DNA of 64,000 bases, taken from the NCBI RefSeq assembly GCF_009763255.1, contig NZ_WSJB01000032.1:62001-126000 (forward strand), read 5' to 3'. Origin of the DNA: Bordetella sp. 02P26C-1. GTDB lineage: Bacteria > Pseudomonadota > Gammaproteobacteria > Burkholderiales > Burkholderiaceae_B. Under the pieces are notes generated by a model. That model saw only the letters and a program-made list of their open reading frames with translations, made no database searches and was not told where the DNA came from. The translations under genes and the position numbers were made by a program. Below are positions 16,710 to 25,222 of this stretch, piece by piece (position 1 is the stretch's first letter; every line of letters begins with the position of its first letter).

Positions 16710-17469
16710 TCAGCATGTGGCCCGGAGCATGCGTGATGCAAAACTCGGGCTGCACCGCCGCGACCACGGACTGTGGCGTTACGCCGCATGCCCAAAATAC
16801 GGGGACCTCGCCAGGACGAATCTCGACGGGGTCACCGTAATCCGGGCGATTGATATCGGCGATGCCGATTTCGGCGGGATCGCCGAAATGCAACGGCGCC
16901 CCGTGCACCGAAGGGAATCGCGAGGTCACTTGGATCGCGCGTATCGCGTCGGCGGCTTTTAAGGGGCGCATCGACACCACCACCGGACCATGGAACGGGC
17001 CAGCCGGCAACGTGGGGATAGACGTGCGGTACATCGGCACGTTGCAGCCTTGTTCGATGTGGCGGACAGGCAAGCCATTTTCGAGCATGGCTTCTTCGAA
17101 CGAGAACGAGCAGCCGATCAGGAACGACACCAGATCCTCGCGCCAGATGTCTCGCACGTCGGTCGGCTCTGCGACCAATTCGCCTTTGTGCCATACCCGG
17201 TAGCGCGGTATATCGCTGCGGATGTCGATGTCGTGGCCCAAATCCGGCAGCGCCGGATCGCCCGGCTCAGACATCGCCAACAAGGGGCATGGCTTGGGAT
17301 TGCGCTGGCAAAAATGCAGGAAGTCTCCCGCCAGGCTAGCCGGCAGGATCGCCAAGTTAGCTTGGACGTATCCCGGAGCGATGTTCGCCGTGGGCCCCGT
17401 CAACCGACCGTCGCGAGCTTCCAACCGTGCCAGATAAGACGGGCTTTGTTCAACGTCAGACTGTTTCAT
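16672..17469 (-). CDS. DUF1445 putative hydro-lyase (D-glutamate cyclase family)
   Basis: 265-residue cytosolic protein with the family signatures: [20 protein letters not shown] near the N-terminus, [66 protein letters not shown] and, at the end, [34 protein letters not shown]. Members are annotated as putative hydro-lyases, and a mammalian relative is a D-glutamate cyclase. It is the last gene of the cluster TRAP transporter - DUF2848 - amidase - DUF1445, so it probably acts on the imported compound or its product. Its 3' end overlaps the convergent coiled-coil gene by 38 nt. Confidence 0.88.
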   Translation of the reverse strand: MKQSDVEQSPSYLARLEARDGRLTGPTANIAPGYVQANLAILPASLAGDFLHFCQRNPKPCPLLAMSEPGDPALPDLGHDIDIRSDIPRYRVWHKGELVAEPTDVRDIWREDLVSFLIGCSFSFEEAMLENGLPVRHIEQGCNVPMYRTSIPTLPAGPFHGPVVVSMRPLKAADAIRAIQVTSRFPSVHGAPLHFGDPAEIGIADINRPDYGDPVEIRPGEVPVFWACGVTPQSVVAAVQPEFCITHAPGHMLITDLLNSRMAVL

Positions 17470-17472
17470 CGT

Positions 17473-18831
17473 TTAACCACGCAGCAAATCTTCGACACCC
17501 ATTCCGATGGACAGAATACGTGCATCCGCGCCGTTCGCTCCCGCGATCATGAGGCCTACGGGCGCGCTGCCCTCGGCATGGCAGGGTACGGAAAGTGCGC
17601 AACCATCCAGGAAATTGATGAATGTGGGATTACGCAGGATAAGGCCATTGGCGGCGTAGTAGGCTTCGTCGCTGGCCGTGACCTCGGCGATGGTGGGCGC
17701 CACGACGGGCACAGTAGGCATCAGCATGGCGTCGTAGCCGGCGATGCGATGATCGACGGCGGCCACCCAGGCTTCACGCGCTTGGAGCAGATCCAGATAG
17801 TCGGCGGCGGACATGGCCTCGCCGCGACGGATGCGCGAGCCCACGCGTGGGTCATAGCGATCGCCGGCGCGGGCGAGCAGGTCACGATGCCATGCCCAGG
17901 CTTCGGCCGCGGTAAAGCCGCCTTTGGCGTTGATCTGAGCCAGCTGTGCGAACTCGGGGATTTCGATTTCTTCGATCAGCGCGCCGGCTTGGGCGAGCTT
18001 GTCCAAGGTAGCCGAGAACGTGGCGGAAACGGTCTCGTCCATGCCGTCAAGCACCACCGTGGTCGGTACGGCGAACCGCAGTCCGCGCAGCGATGCCGCA
18101 TGCCACACGGGCTCGGTCGCGCCAATTTCATCACCGGCCAAAATCGCGTCAAGCGTGGCGCAACAACGCACCGTCGCCGCGATGGGGCCGATCGAATCCA
18201 GGTTCGTGGACAAGGGCAACACACCCGCCATCGACACACGCCAGGCGCTTGGTTTGAAACCCGTCAGACCGCAAAGCGCGGCGGGAATGCGCACGGACCC
18301 CCCCGTGTCTGACCCAATCGCGCCCAGGGCCATGCCGTCGGTCACAGACACGCCAGCGCCGGAGGACGAGCCGCCGGGAATGCGCCCGGTTGTGCGGTCC
18401 CAAGGATTGCGCGGGGTGCCATAGTGCGGATTGATACCCAGGCCGGAATACGCGAACTCGACCATATTGGTGCGGCCAATAATGACCGCACCGGCGGCAA
18501 GTAAACGCTGCACCACGACCGCGTGTTCGTCGGCCGCGGGTTCGCCTTCGCGCGCGACGGACCCCGCCATGGTCGTCTCGCCTGCGACATCGAACAAGTC
18601 CTTGATCGAGATCGGCAGACCATCAATGGGCGAACGGGCCAAGCCCGCGGCGCGCAACGTATCGGAGGCGCGAGCGGATGCCCGAGCCTGTTCCGCATAA
18701 ACGCGGGTGTAAACGCGCGCGCCCTCTCCTGCCGGGTCGGCAGCGCGCGCAAGTGCGGCTTCGGTTAACTCGACCGAGGTGACGCGCCCTTGTTGCAAGG
18801 CGTCGGCGGTGTCATGCAAGGTAGGAAGCAT
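17473..18831 (-). CDS. Amidase signature family enzyme
   Basis: 452-residue amidohydrolase with the Ser-cisSer-Lys catalytic machinery: Lys in GLPISIKDLFDVAGETT, the Gly/Ser-rich signature GRIPGGSSSGAGVSVTDGMA and GSDTGGSVRIPAALCGLTGFKPS. The overall layout is that of GatA-like amidases, but no gatB or gatC is nearby, so a catabolic role is more likely than tRNA amidation. It lies 3 nt upstream of the DUF1445 gene and behind DUF2848 and TRAP genes. A substrate with an amide or carboxamide that the TRAP system imports is a reasonable inference. A perfect palindrome CCGCCATGGCGG (about 18844-18855) lies just before its start. Confidence 0.92.
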   Translation of the reverse strand: MLPTLHDTADALQQGRVTSVELTEAALARAADPAGEGARVYTRVYAEQARASARASDTLRAAGLARSPIDGLPISIKDLFDVAGETTMAGSVAREGEPAADEHAVVVQRLLAAGAVIIGRTNMVEFAYSGLGINPHYGTPRNPWDRTTGRIPGGSSSGAGVSVTDGMALGAIGSDTGGSVRIPAALCGLTGFKPSAWRVSMAGVLPLSTNLDSIGPIAATVRCCATLDAILAGDEIGATEPVWHAASLRGLRFAVPTTVVLDGMDETVSATFSATLDKLAQAGALIEEIEIPEFAQLAQINAKGGFTAAEAWAWHRDLLARAGDRYDPRVGSRIRRGEAMSAADYLDLLQAREAWVAAVDHRIAGYDAMLMPTVPVVAPTIAEVTASDEAYYAANGLILRNPTFINFLDGCALSVPCHAEGSAPVGLMIAGANGADARILSIGMGVEDLLRG

Positions 18832-18924
18832 AATGTCCTCATTCCGCCATGGCGGCGGAGACTTCGTGGTTCACACGGCGCGCGACCAATCCACGCGCAC
18901 ATGCAAACCAGCACCAATATTGAC

Positions 18925-19614
18925 TTAAGCGACTTCGGGCAGAATCTCGACTTCGTAGCGGTGACGCAGCGAACGCTGACGACGCGGATCGTAGAGTTCC
19001 ATGATAAACGTCGTGGACGCACGGATTCCGCCAATCGCGCCAACCGTGCCGCAAGTCATGCCCGTACCGTCGGGCAAGGCCGAGCCATTGGTATAGCCCG
19101 CGATCAATTCCTGCGGCGTGCGCAGCGAATCCAGCGTGCCTTCTTGGTACAAGACTTCCGCGCCGTTTTCGACGATGATCGAACGGATCACGAGTTCGTC
19201 CCAGTACTCGGCCACGTCCGCCACACGCCAGGCGGTCGTACCGACGGGCTTGGCGCAAACCTGTTTGGACAAGGCCACGCTGTGCGCTTCGAGTTTGCGA
19301 TCGGTATGGTCCGACGCGATGCCGACGTAGAGTTCACCATCCACGGCAAACACAAAGGTTTCGATCTCCCCCGACGAAGCATCGCCCACGACTTGGATAC
19401 GATCGGCCTGCGTGAGCTGGTTATCCGCGATACGGTAGTACAGCGGCACGCTGCTCGGACGCGGCACGCCGATGGCGGCGAGTTCTTCGATATGGTGTTC
19501 GATGGCGGCCATGTCACGACCGGCCCAGCCGGCGACGACCAGATTGTGGATATCGACTTCGAGCTGTTGCGCTTCGCGCCCGTCGACGGGCTGGACTTGG
19601 AATACGGCTTTCAT
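18925..19614 (-). CDS. DUF2848 family protein (FAH-like fold)
   Basis: 229-residue cytosolic protein recognised as DUF2848 from VHNLVVAGWAGRDMAAIEHH-type N-terminus, GVPRPSSVPLYYRI, EIETFVFAVDGELYVGIASDHTDRKLEAHSVALSKQVC and GYTNGSALPDGTGMTCGTVG. The family is distantly related to fumarylacetoacetate hydrolases and commonly sits beside transporters and amidases, as here. The conserved SDHTDR and the acidic residues around it suggest a metal-binding hydrolase or isomerase site, but no reaction is established. It lies 44 nt after the TRAP large permease and 93 nt before the amidase. Confidence 0.87.
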   Translation of the reverse strand: MKAVFQVQPVDGREAQQLEVDIHNLVVAGWAGRDMAAIEHHIEELAAIGVPRPSSVPLYYRIADNQLTQADRIQVVGDASSGEIETFVFAVDGELYVGIASDHTDRKLEAHSVALSKQVCAKPVGTTAWRVADVAEYWDELVIRSIIVENGAEVLYQEGTLDSLRTPQELIAGYTNGSALPDGTGMTCGTVGAIGGIRASTTFIMELYDPRRQRSLRHRYEVEILPEVA

Positions 19615-19658
19615 AATACTTCCTGCTTAAATATTTAAAATTCAAACGATGGCGGGCA

Positions 19659-20942
19659 TCAACCGAATACGCGCGGCATCCATAGCGCCAGATCGGGGAA
19701 GAACGCCAAGAGCGCGACCATCACAAACATCGCTGCGACGAAAGGCAGGCTGCCGAGGATGACGGCGGTCATGTTGCCGCTCTTGCGAAGGCTCTGAACC
19801 ACGAACAGATTGAGACCCACGGGCGGCGTGATCAACGCTGCCTCGACCAGCACGATGATGACGATACCCAGCCAAATCGGGTCGTAGCCCATGGCGATCA
19901 TGATGGGAGCGACGATGGGAATCGTCGTGATCATCATGGACAGCGTCTCCATGAAGCAGCCCAGAATCAGGTAAAAAATCACCAGGATCAACAGCATCCA
20001 ACCGGGCGACAAACCGAGACCAGTGATGGACTGAGTGAGCGCATCGGTCAGGCCGGTCGCCGACATCACGAAGTTCAGGAAGCTGGCCGCGATGACGATC
20101 AACATGATCATCGCCGTCGACTTCATCGTTCCTTCGATCGCTTCACGCAGCATCGTCCACGTCAGACGGCGAAAGCAGGCGGCCAAGATCAATGCACCCA
20201 ACACGCCCAGTGCAGCCGCCTCGGTCGGTGTGGCCAACCCGGCGTAGATCGATCCCACCACCAAGAAGAAGATACCCATGGGTGGCGCCAGATGCACCAG
20301 ACTGGCCAAACGCTGGCCCCAGGATGCCTCGATCTTGCGGCCGCCCCAGCTGGGTTTAACGATGCAGGCCATGATCACGGTCAACATGAACAGCAACGCC
20401 AGGCCAAAGCCGGGGATGATGCCGGCCAAGTACAGTTTCGGCACCGAGGAATTCGTCAAAACGCCATAAATCACCAGATTGATCGACGGCGGAATCAGAA
20501 TGCCCAGCGTGCCACCGGCGGCGAGACTGCCCAAAAACAGCGGCTCGTTATAGCCATACTTCTTGATCTGCGGAATAGCGACCGTGCCGACCGTCGCGGC
20601 CGTGGCGACGCTGGAGCCGGACGTCGCGGAGAACAAGGTCGATGCGCCGATGTTGGCATGCATCAGTCCGCCCGGCAGCCACGACAGCCACAGGCTCATG
20701 GCGCTGTACATGCGTTCGGCCAGACCCGAACGCAACAACACTTCGCCCAACATGATGAAGAGCGGAATGGCGACCATGAGGAATTCGTTGTTCGTGCTCC
20801 ACGATACTTCCCCCATGGCCCGCGTGAGCGGCAGCATGGAATAAAGGGGATCGAGAATCAGCCCCAGCAAGCCAAGCGCGGCGCCTACCGGGATCGAGAT
20901 TCCGATCAGCACCAAAAGCAGTATCAGTGCGGTGGCGATCAT
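19659..20942 (-). CDS. dctM: TRAP transporter large permease (second system)
   Basis: 427-residue multi-helix inner-membrane subunit. Signatures: NEFLMVAIPLFIMLGEVLLRSGLAERMY, TLFSATSGSSVATAATVGTVAIPQIKKYGY, GGTLGILIPPSINLVIYGVLTNSSVPKLYLAGIIPGF and ALITPPVGLNLFVVQSLRKS. Its ATG overlaps the stop of the preceding small permease by 4 nt (translational coupling). Together with the dctQ and dctP genes upstream on the same strand it forms a complete importer feeding the DUF2848-amidase-DUF1445 genes downstream. Confidence 0.94.
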   Translation of the reverse strand: MIATALILLLVLIGISIPVGAALGLLGLILDPLYSMLPLTRAMGEVSWSTNNEFLMVAIPLFIMLGEVLLRSGLAERMYSAMSLWLSWLPGGLMHANIGASTLFSATSGSSVATAATVGTVAIPQIKKYGYNEPLFLGSLAAGGTLGILIPPSINLVIYGVLTNSSVPKLYLAGIIPGFGLALLFMLTVIMACIVKPSWGGRKIEASWGQRLASLVHLAPPMGIFFLVVGSIYAGLATPTEAAALGVLGALILAACFRRLTWTMLREAIEGTMKSTAMIMLIVIAASFLNFVMSATGLTDALTQSITGLGLSPGWMLLILVIFYLILGCFMETLSMMITTIPIVAPIMIAMGYDPIWLGIVIIVLVEAALITPPVGLNLFVVQSLRKSGNMTAVILGSLPFVAAMFVMVALLAFFPDLALWMPRVFG

Positions 20943-21559
20943 GCTGCACTCCCTTTAACCAGACGCTCGCCGGCGGCGGCTTCTTCTTCGGCCTCTTCTT
21001 GCGAGGAGCGCACGCCGCAGATCGATTTGACCAATTGAAGGTCACCCGTGACCAGAGCCAGCGATGCACGCACCAGCATCAGCGCGACGGTGATGCACAT
21101 CCAAACCAGACCCAGCCACCATAAACCTTGCGGAATCCACAGGGGCGTAGCCAAGGGGGTATTGGCAGCGGAACTACTATCCCAGGACATTTGCACCATT
21201 TCCATGGCGTAGTACGAGAGATAGACCATGAAGACACCGAGCGCGACTAATGCGATCCAGTCGAGCAAGGCCGACACGCGCACGGGAAAGTGTTGATAGA
21301 GCACGTCCACGCGAACGTTGGCGCGCTGCAAGGTCGCGAATGCCAACGACCATGCGGTGCTGATCGCAAACGCATAGCTCGACAATTCATCGGCACCACC
21401 CGTGGTAAAGCCAAAGAATTTACGTGCCAGCACATCGAACGAAATCAGCAGCACGCTAGCGAGGATTAGCGCACCGCCCACCCAAACGGCGGCACGCGAG
21501 AAGGACTCTGCGCAGCGCAATAGCGTGCCCAGCGTCCGGTATTTTTCATGTGAGGTCAT
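20939..21559 (-). CDS. dctQ: TRAP transporter small permease (second system)
   Basis: 206-residue DctQ-type subunit with four helices (AAVWVGGALILASVLLISFDVL; ELSSYAFAISTAWSLAFATL; WIALVALGVFMVYLSYYAM; IPQGLWWLGLVWMCITVALML). The motif LQRANVRVDVLYQHFP corresponds to the loop after the second helix. It is longer than the first system's DctQ because of a charged C-terminal tail (RSSQEEAEEEAAAGERLVKG). It overlaps dctM by 4 nt and is separated from dctP by 166 nt that contain a stem-loop. Confidence 0.9.
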   Translation of the reverse strand: MTSHEKYRTLGTLLRCAESFSRAAVWVGGALILASVLLISFDVLARKFFGFTTGGADELSSYAFAISTAWSLAFATLQRANVRVDVLYQHFPVRVSALLDWIALVALGVFMVYLSYYAMEMVQMSWDSSSAANTPLATPLWIPQGLWWLGLVWMCITVALMLVRASLALVTGDLQLVKSICGVRSSQEEAEEEAAAGERLVKGSAA

Positions 21560-21677
21560 AGATTGCCTCCGCGATATTGCGCAGAGCGGCGCGAGCCCGC
21601 CGTACGCACGATCTGGACTGCGATGAAGAGATCAGCGTGGCCGCGACCACGCCTTATAGAGACTGTCAGATTGACGA

Positions 21678-21709
21678 GCGCCGGGGCCATGCAAGGCCCG
21701 CAGTAGCGC
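21678..21709 (-). other. Stem-loop between dctP and dctQ
   Basis: GC-rich imperfect hairpin (outer GCGC / GCGC, inner CGGGGCC / GGCCCG) in the 166-nt gap after the second dctP, with no T-run. It may protect or attenuate the mRNA so that the binding protein is made in excess over the permease, as is common for binding-protein operons. Confidence 0.4.
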
Positions 21710-21725
21710 CCGTCATGCCAGGCGT

Positions 21726-22772
21726 TTACTTCTTGGCGACGACGCCCAGCTCTTTACCAATGGTGGCGTTGAAGTCTTCCACGCATTGCGCCGAGCAGCG
21801 TGCGGCCCATTTTGGCAACACGGCGTCGTTCAGCACTTTCTTGAGCAACACGCGGTCTTCTTCGGTGGGCTCGACCAGCACCATCTTGCCTTTCACGGGG
21901 TACGGGCAAGCATCGGAACCCGTGTTGCAGTCGTAGCCTTCCTGCGTTTGACGTGCGGCAGCGGCCCAGATGTCATCGACCATCTTGTCCACGTTCTCTT
22001 GCAGGAACTGCTGCACTTTGGGATCGAGCTTGTCCCATGCCTTTTGGTTCACAGCGTGAATCTGCTGGTTCCAGTTGATGGGCAAGGCGTACAGGTGCGT
22101 GGCAACCTCGTACCATTTGGCGGAATAGCCCGACAGCGAACCGGTGATCGCGCAATCGACCACTTTGTTTTGCAGTGCCGGTACGACTTCGCCAAACGCC
22201 ATGGTGACGCTGGAGCCACCGAGGGCCTGCACGAATTCGGCCGTGGTGCGGCTGCTGGTGCGGATCTTTTTGCCCTTCAGGTCGGCCAGGCTCTTGATGT
22301 CAGCGTTGCAGAACAGCACTTGACCGGGATAGGTGGAAATGCCCAGCAGCTTGACGTTGGCGCCATCGCCATACACCTTGGCGTAGACGGGCTCGAACGC
22401 GTCGGTGACGGCGCGAGCGGTTTTCGCGTCCGGCGCAAGGCCGGCCAGGTCGATGGCTTCGTTAATGGGATTGTCGCTGGCGAAGTACGACAGCGTAGCG
22501 GTACCGAATTCGATCACGCCTTGCGACATCAGGCGCAGCAGTTCCGGACCCTTGAGCCCCATTTCGTTAAAGCCCTTGATGTCGGCCGTCACCTGCCCTT
22601 TGGAGAGCTCGGGGACTGTCTTGGTCCAGAACGGCTTTTCGTAGTCGTTGTAGGCGGTCAGGTTGCTCAGGCCACCGACGACTTTCAAATGGGTCTTCGG
22701 CAGATCCTGGGCGTGGACGGCGGTGCCCAACAGCGCGACAGCGCTGGTTGCGGTGATTAACAGCTTTTTCAT
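21726..22772 (-). CDS. dctP: TRAP transporter solute-binding protein, cysteine-rich (second system)
   Basis: 348-residue periplasmic receptor with signal peptide MKKLLITATSAVALLGTAVHAQ. DctP features: LKGPELLRLMSQGVIEFGTATL, LKGKKIRTSSRTTAEFVQALGGSSVTMAFGEVVPALQNKVVDCAITG (Arg in KIRTSS at the ligand site) and NWNQQIHAVNQKAWDKL. The mature chain carries six Cys, of which four lie near the C-terminus in two close pairs (CNTGSDAC and CSAQC). This is unusual for the family and may reflect periplasmic disulfides. It is the first gene of the operon behind the LysR regulator, with a LysR-type box about 150 nt upstream. Confidence 0.92.
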   Translation of the reverse strand: MKKLLITATSAVALLGTAVHAQDLPKTHLKVVGGLSNLTAYNDYEKPFWTKTVPELSKGQVTADIKGFNEMGLKGPELLRLMSQGVIEFGTATLSYFASDNPINEAIDLAGLAPDAKTARAVTDAFEPVYAKVYGDGANVKLLGISTYPGQVLFCNADIKSLADLKGKKIRTSSRTTAEFVQALGGSSVTMAFGEVVPALQNKVVDCAITGSLSGYSAKWYEVATHLYALPINWNQQIHAVNQKAWDKLDPKVQQFLQENVDKMVDDIWAAAARQTQEGYDCNTGSDACPYPVKGKMVLVEPTEEDRVLLKKVLNDAVLPKWAARCSAQCVEDFNATIGKELGVVAKK

Positions 22773-22907
22773 GGAGCTCTCCTTGCAGGCGGGATTCGAC
22801 GCGCGTCGGGCCCCGTTACCCGATTGACGCGCTGGGATAGACGATGTGGCTGGTGCAGAAACAGCGTTCGGCGATCAGTCCTGCCATGCTGCGCATTCCA
22901 CCGTTTG

Positions 22908-22938
22908 GGCAAAACCTTGTCCAATCGTAAGTTACGAT
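22908..22938 (-). promoter_or_regulatory. LysR-type operator and -35 region of the second TRAP operon
   Basis: ATCGTAAGTTACGAT at 22924-22938 is a perfect 7+1+7 palindrome containing the T-N11-A signature of LysR-type regulators. On the minus strand TTGGAC follows at once and could be the -35 hexamer, with TGGAAT 17-18 nt further on as a poor -10. The box directly next to a weak promoter fits activation by the adjacent LysR gene. The 356-nt gap (22773-23128) has no gene. Confidence 0.6.
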
Positions 22939-23083
22939 GCGCAGACATAAAAAATATTTATACCCCCTCGGCTCCGAAATCAGGATATCGGCAAAATCCA
23001 GTAACGACGCGGGTTTCCAGGCAGTGGTGCTGCCAATATCGGACCAGTCTTAGGCCCTACACTTCATTTAGACTGAGGCGAAT

Positions 23084-23101
23084 CCTAGGGAAACCCCTAG
23101 G
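23084..23101. promoter_or_regulatory. CCTAGGG/CCCTAGG palindrome downstream of LysR gene
   Basis: Perfect 7-bp arms around AAAC, 28 nt beyond the LysR stop and upstream of the TRAP operon. It has no T-run, so it is a poor terminator. Its core (TAGGGAAACCCCTA) closely resembles the motifs at 8536 and 35489, so a shared operator is an alternative. Confidence 0.4.
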
Positions 23102-23128
23102 TGACTACGAAAGGACAATCGCTTGTTT

Positions 23129-24046
23129 TTAGCTGTCTGCAGGGGCAAGCGTGCCCGCAGCCGCCTGTTGCGCCAACAAGGCGATGGTGCGCGCGATATG
23201 ACTGTCCGGGCCTTGAATCCAGGTCGCGGTAAAGGCCAGGTCGGGTAAGGGATCCGCCTGCACGTTCAAAATCTGGAGCTGTCCGCTGGCCAATTCGTCG
23301 TCCAGGAACACCGGCGCGATGACACTGGTGCCGATGCAATCCATGGTCATGCGCACCACCATGGACAACGACGCGCTGCCGTACATGCGGGGCGCGCGCA
23401 CGCCGGCGCGGGTCAACATGTCGCGCACCATCTGATAGGGGCGGCTGCTGGAGGGATAGGTAATAACCGGCAAGGTGCCGATCTGTGTCAGCGTGAGCGG
23501 CTCGGGCCCCAACGATAAACGCGGGCTTGCGACCCAGGCCAAGGGATAGGAGCACAGCGGCAAGTTTTCGAACCGTGGCTCCAGGACAGGCCCCATCAAG
23601 AAGGCCAGATCGATCTGCCGCGCGGTCAGATGGTCGCGCAGTACTGATGAGGTGTCGACCTCGATCTGCAGCACCAGGGCCGGATACGCGGCGTGTACGT
23701 GTTCGATCAGCCGTGGGAGCCAGGTTTGAACAATGGTCTCGGCCACGCCCAGACGCAAGGGCCCGCGCATGACGTTTTGCTCGCGCGCCGCGCGCAGCAT
23801 GTCGCTGCGTAATTGCAGCATCCGCTCGGCATGCGAGACGAGTTCCTGGCCTTTGCCAGTCAGCGTGACCCCCCGCGCGTCACGCTCGAACAACCGCACG
23901 CCGAGATCGCCCTCGAGCGAGGCAATGCGCTGCGAGATGGCAGGTTGTGTGGTGTTGAGCTTTTCGGCCGCCGCGCGAAAGCTGCCGAGCGTGGCTACCC
24001 AGAAAAACGTTTCTATGTTGCGCAGATCGAGCATAGTGAGCATCAT
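23129..24046 (-). CDS. LysR-family transcriptional regulator
   Basis: 305-residue regulator with the N-terminal winged helix-turn-helix LDLRNIETFFWVATLGSFRAAAEKLNTTQPAISQRIASLEGDLGVRLFERD and a C-terminal periplasmic-binding-like effector domain (PLRLGVAETIVQTWLPRLIEHVHAAYPALVLQIEV). It is encoded on the same strand just upstream of the second TRAP operon, so it is the likely regulator of uptake and breakdown of that substrate. Three in-frame ATGs exist (24046, 24043, 24034); the ribosome site is weak for all, and the third would give MLDLRNIETF, the family's usual N-terminus. Confidence 0.93.
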   Translation of the reverse strand: MMLTMLDLRNIETFFWVATLGSFRAAAEKLNTTQPAISQRIASLEGDLGVRLFERDARGVTLTGKGQELVSHAERMLQLRSDMLRAAREQNVMRGPLRLGVAETIVQTWLPRLIEHVHAAYPALVLQIEVDTSSVLRDHLTARQIDLAFLMGPVLEPRFENLPLCSYPLAWVASPRLSLGPEPLTLTQIGTLPVITYPSSSRPYQMVRDMLTRAGVRAPRMYGSASLSMVVRMTMDCIGTSVIAPVFLDDELASGQLQILNVQADPLPDLAFTATWIQGPDSHIARTIALLAQQAAAGTLAPADS

Positions 24047-24147
24047 AGCCCGCTGTCCCGCCAGAGGATAGGCGTATCATGTCGCGTTGATCGAGCCGGC
24101 CGTGTGCCGGCTTGGCTTTGCCGAGCGCCTGAACGGAGGATTATTTC

Positions 24148-25125
24148 ATGCATCGGGCCGTCGCCGGAGCTGTCCCGGCCGCTACGACATCCGCGCCGCG
24201 TCCGCCTGCGACGCGCCCTGTGATTGGCATCACGCTGCTGATATTGTCGGCATGGACCTTGTCATGTCTGGACGCCAGCGGCAAATGGGTCATGGGCGCC
24301 GGAGTGCCGCTGTGGGTTTTATGCTGGGTGCGCTATCTGGTTCACCTGGTGCTGGTGCTGGGGCTGGTATTGCCCTCGCGCGGGGTCAAAATTTTGCGAG
24401 CCACACGCCCTAAGGAACAGCTGGTTCGCGGCGGCGCGATGCTGTGTGCCACGGTGGTGTTTTTCAAGGCGCTCAGCTATATGCCGCAGGCCGAAGCGAC
24501 CGCGATTAACTTTCTGGCGCCTTTACTGGTGCTGGCGCTGGCGCCATGGGTATTGAAGGAACCGCCTCGCATGTCGCGCTGGGTGGCCGCAGCGGTAGGC
24601 TTTGGCGGCGTGCTCATCATCATCCGCCCTGATAGTGGTCTGCCCTTCATGGGCGTGGTCTTCGGTCTGCTGACCGCATGCTGCTTTGCCGCGCAGTTCA
24701 TCGCGACCCGGCGCGTGGCGGGCGACGATCCGTACACGTCGCTGATCTGGAGCGGCGCGGTCGGTGCGATCGCGCTGACATTGATGCTGCCTTTCATTTT
24801 GCCGCCCGCCCTGCCTGCACTGCGTGAGCTGAGCACGGCGAATTGGATTTTGCTGATATCCACCGGGTTTACCGGGGCGCTGGGTCATCTGTTGCAGATC
24901 GGCGCCTACCGAAATGCCCCGGCCTCGATGCTCGCGCCTTTTGTGTATCTGCAAATCGTCAGCGCGACGACGGTCGGCTGGCTGTTCTGGGGGCATTTCC
25001 CGGATGCCTTGACGTGGCTCGGTATCGCGATCATCTGCGCCAGCGGGATTGTGATCGGGCTGATCGAGTGGCGCCGCAGTCAGAAAACGACTGCTGCGTT
25101 GGCGCGCGAGGCCAAGAACGCCTGA
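24148..25125 (+). CDS. DMT-superfamily (EamA) permease
   Basis: 325-residue inner-membrane protein with ten predicted helices arranged as two EamA repeats: the first from GITLLILSAWTLSCLDASGKWVM to AAAVGFGGVLIIIRPD, the second from GVVFGLLTACCFAAQFIATRRV to WLGIAIICASGIVIGLIEW. The loop MPQAEATAINFLAPLLVLALAPWVL-type segment is typical of drug/metabolite exporters. The substrate is unknown. A strong GGAGG lies ahead of the ATG. It is divergent from the LysR gene and convergent with the ABC ATPase. Confidence 0.9.
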   Translation: MHRAVAGAVPAATTSAPRPPATRPVIGITLLILSAWTLSCLDASGKWVMGAGVPLWVLCWVRYLVHLVLVLGLVLPSRGVKILRATRPKEQLVRGGAMLCATVVFFKALSYMPQAEATAINFLAPLLVLALAPWVLKEPPRMSRWVAAAVGFGGVLIIIRPDSGLPFMGVVFGLLTACCFAAQFIATRRVAGDDPYTSLIWSGAVGAIALTLMLPFILPPALPALRELSTANWILLISTGFTGALGHLLQIGAYRNAPASMLAPFVYLQIVSATTVGWLFWGHFPDALTWLGIAIICASGIVIGLIEWRRSQKTTAALAREAKNA

Positions 25126-25129
25126 GCAC

Positions 25130-25150
25130 GCCCGTCAACGGCGGGCTTTA
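25130..25150 (+). terminator. Possible terminator after the DMT permease gene
   Basis: Short stem (GCCCG / CGGGC) followed by TTTAAT, 5 nt past the stop codon. The stem is only 5 bp, so the call is tentative. Confidence 0.35.
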
Positions 25151-25222
25151 ATGGGATGGAAACGCTGACAGCGCCGATGCGTTTTTTCAGCCCGTAGGCG
25201 CACGCCTCGGGCTCATTGCACC

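Noticed and set aside
17473-18831. Amidase considered as GatA of the tRNA amidotransferase
   Set aside because: No gatB or gatC nearby; the context is a catabolic TRAP cluster.
23084-23101. Palindrome considered as the intrinsic terminator of the LysR gene
   Set aside because: There is no T-run, and its sequence matches two other intergenic motifs that do not follow gene ends. Kept as a regulatory candidate only.
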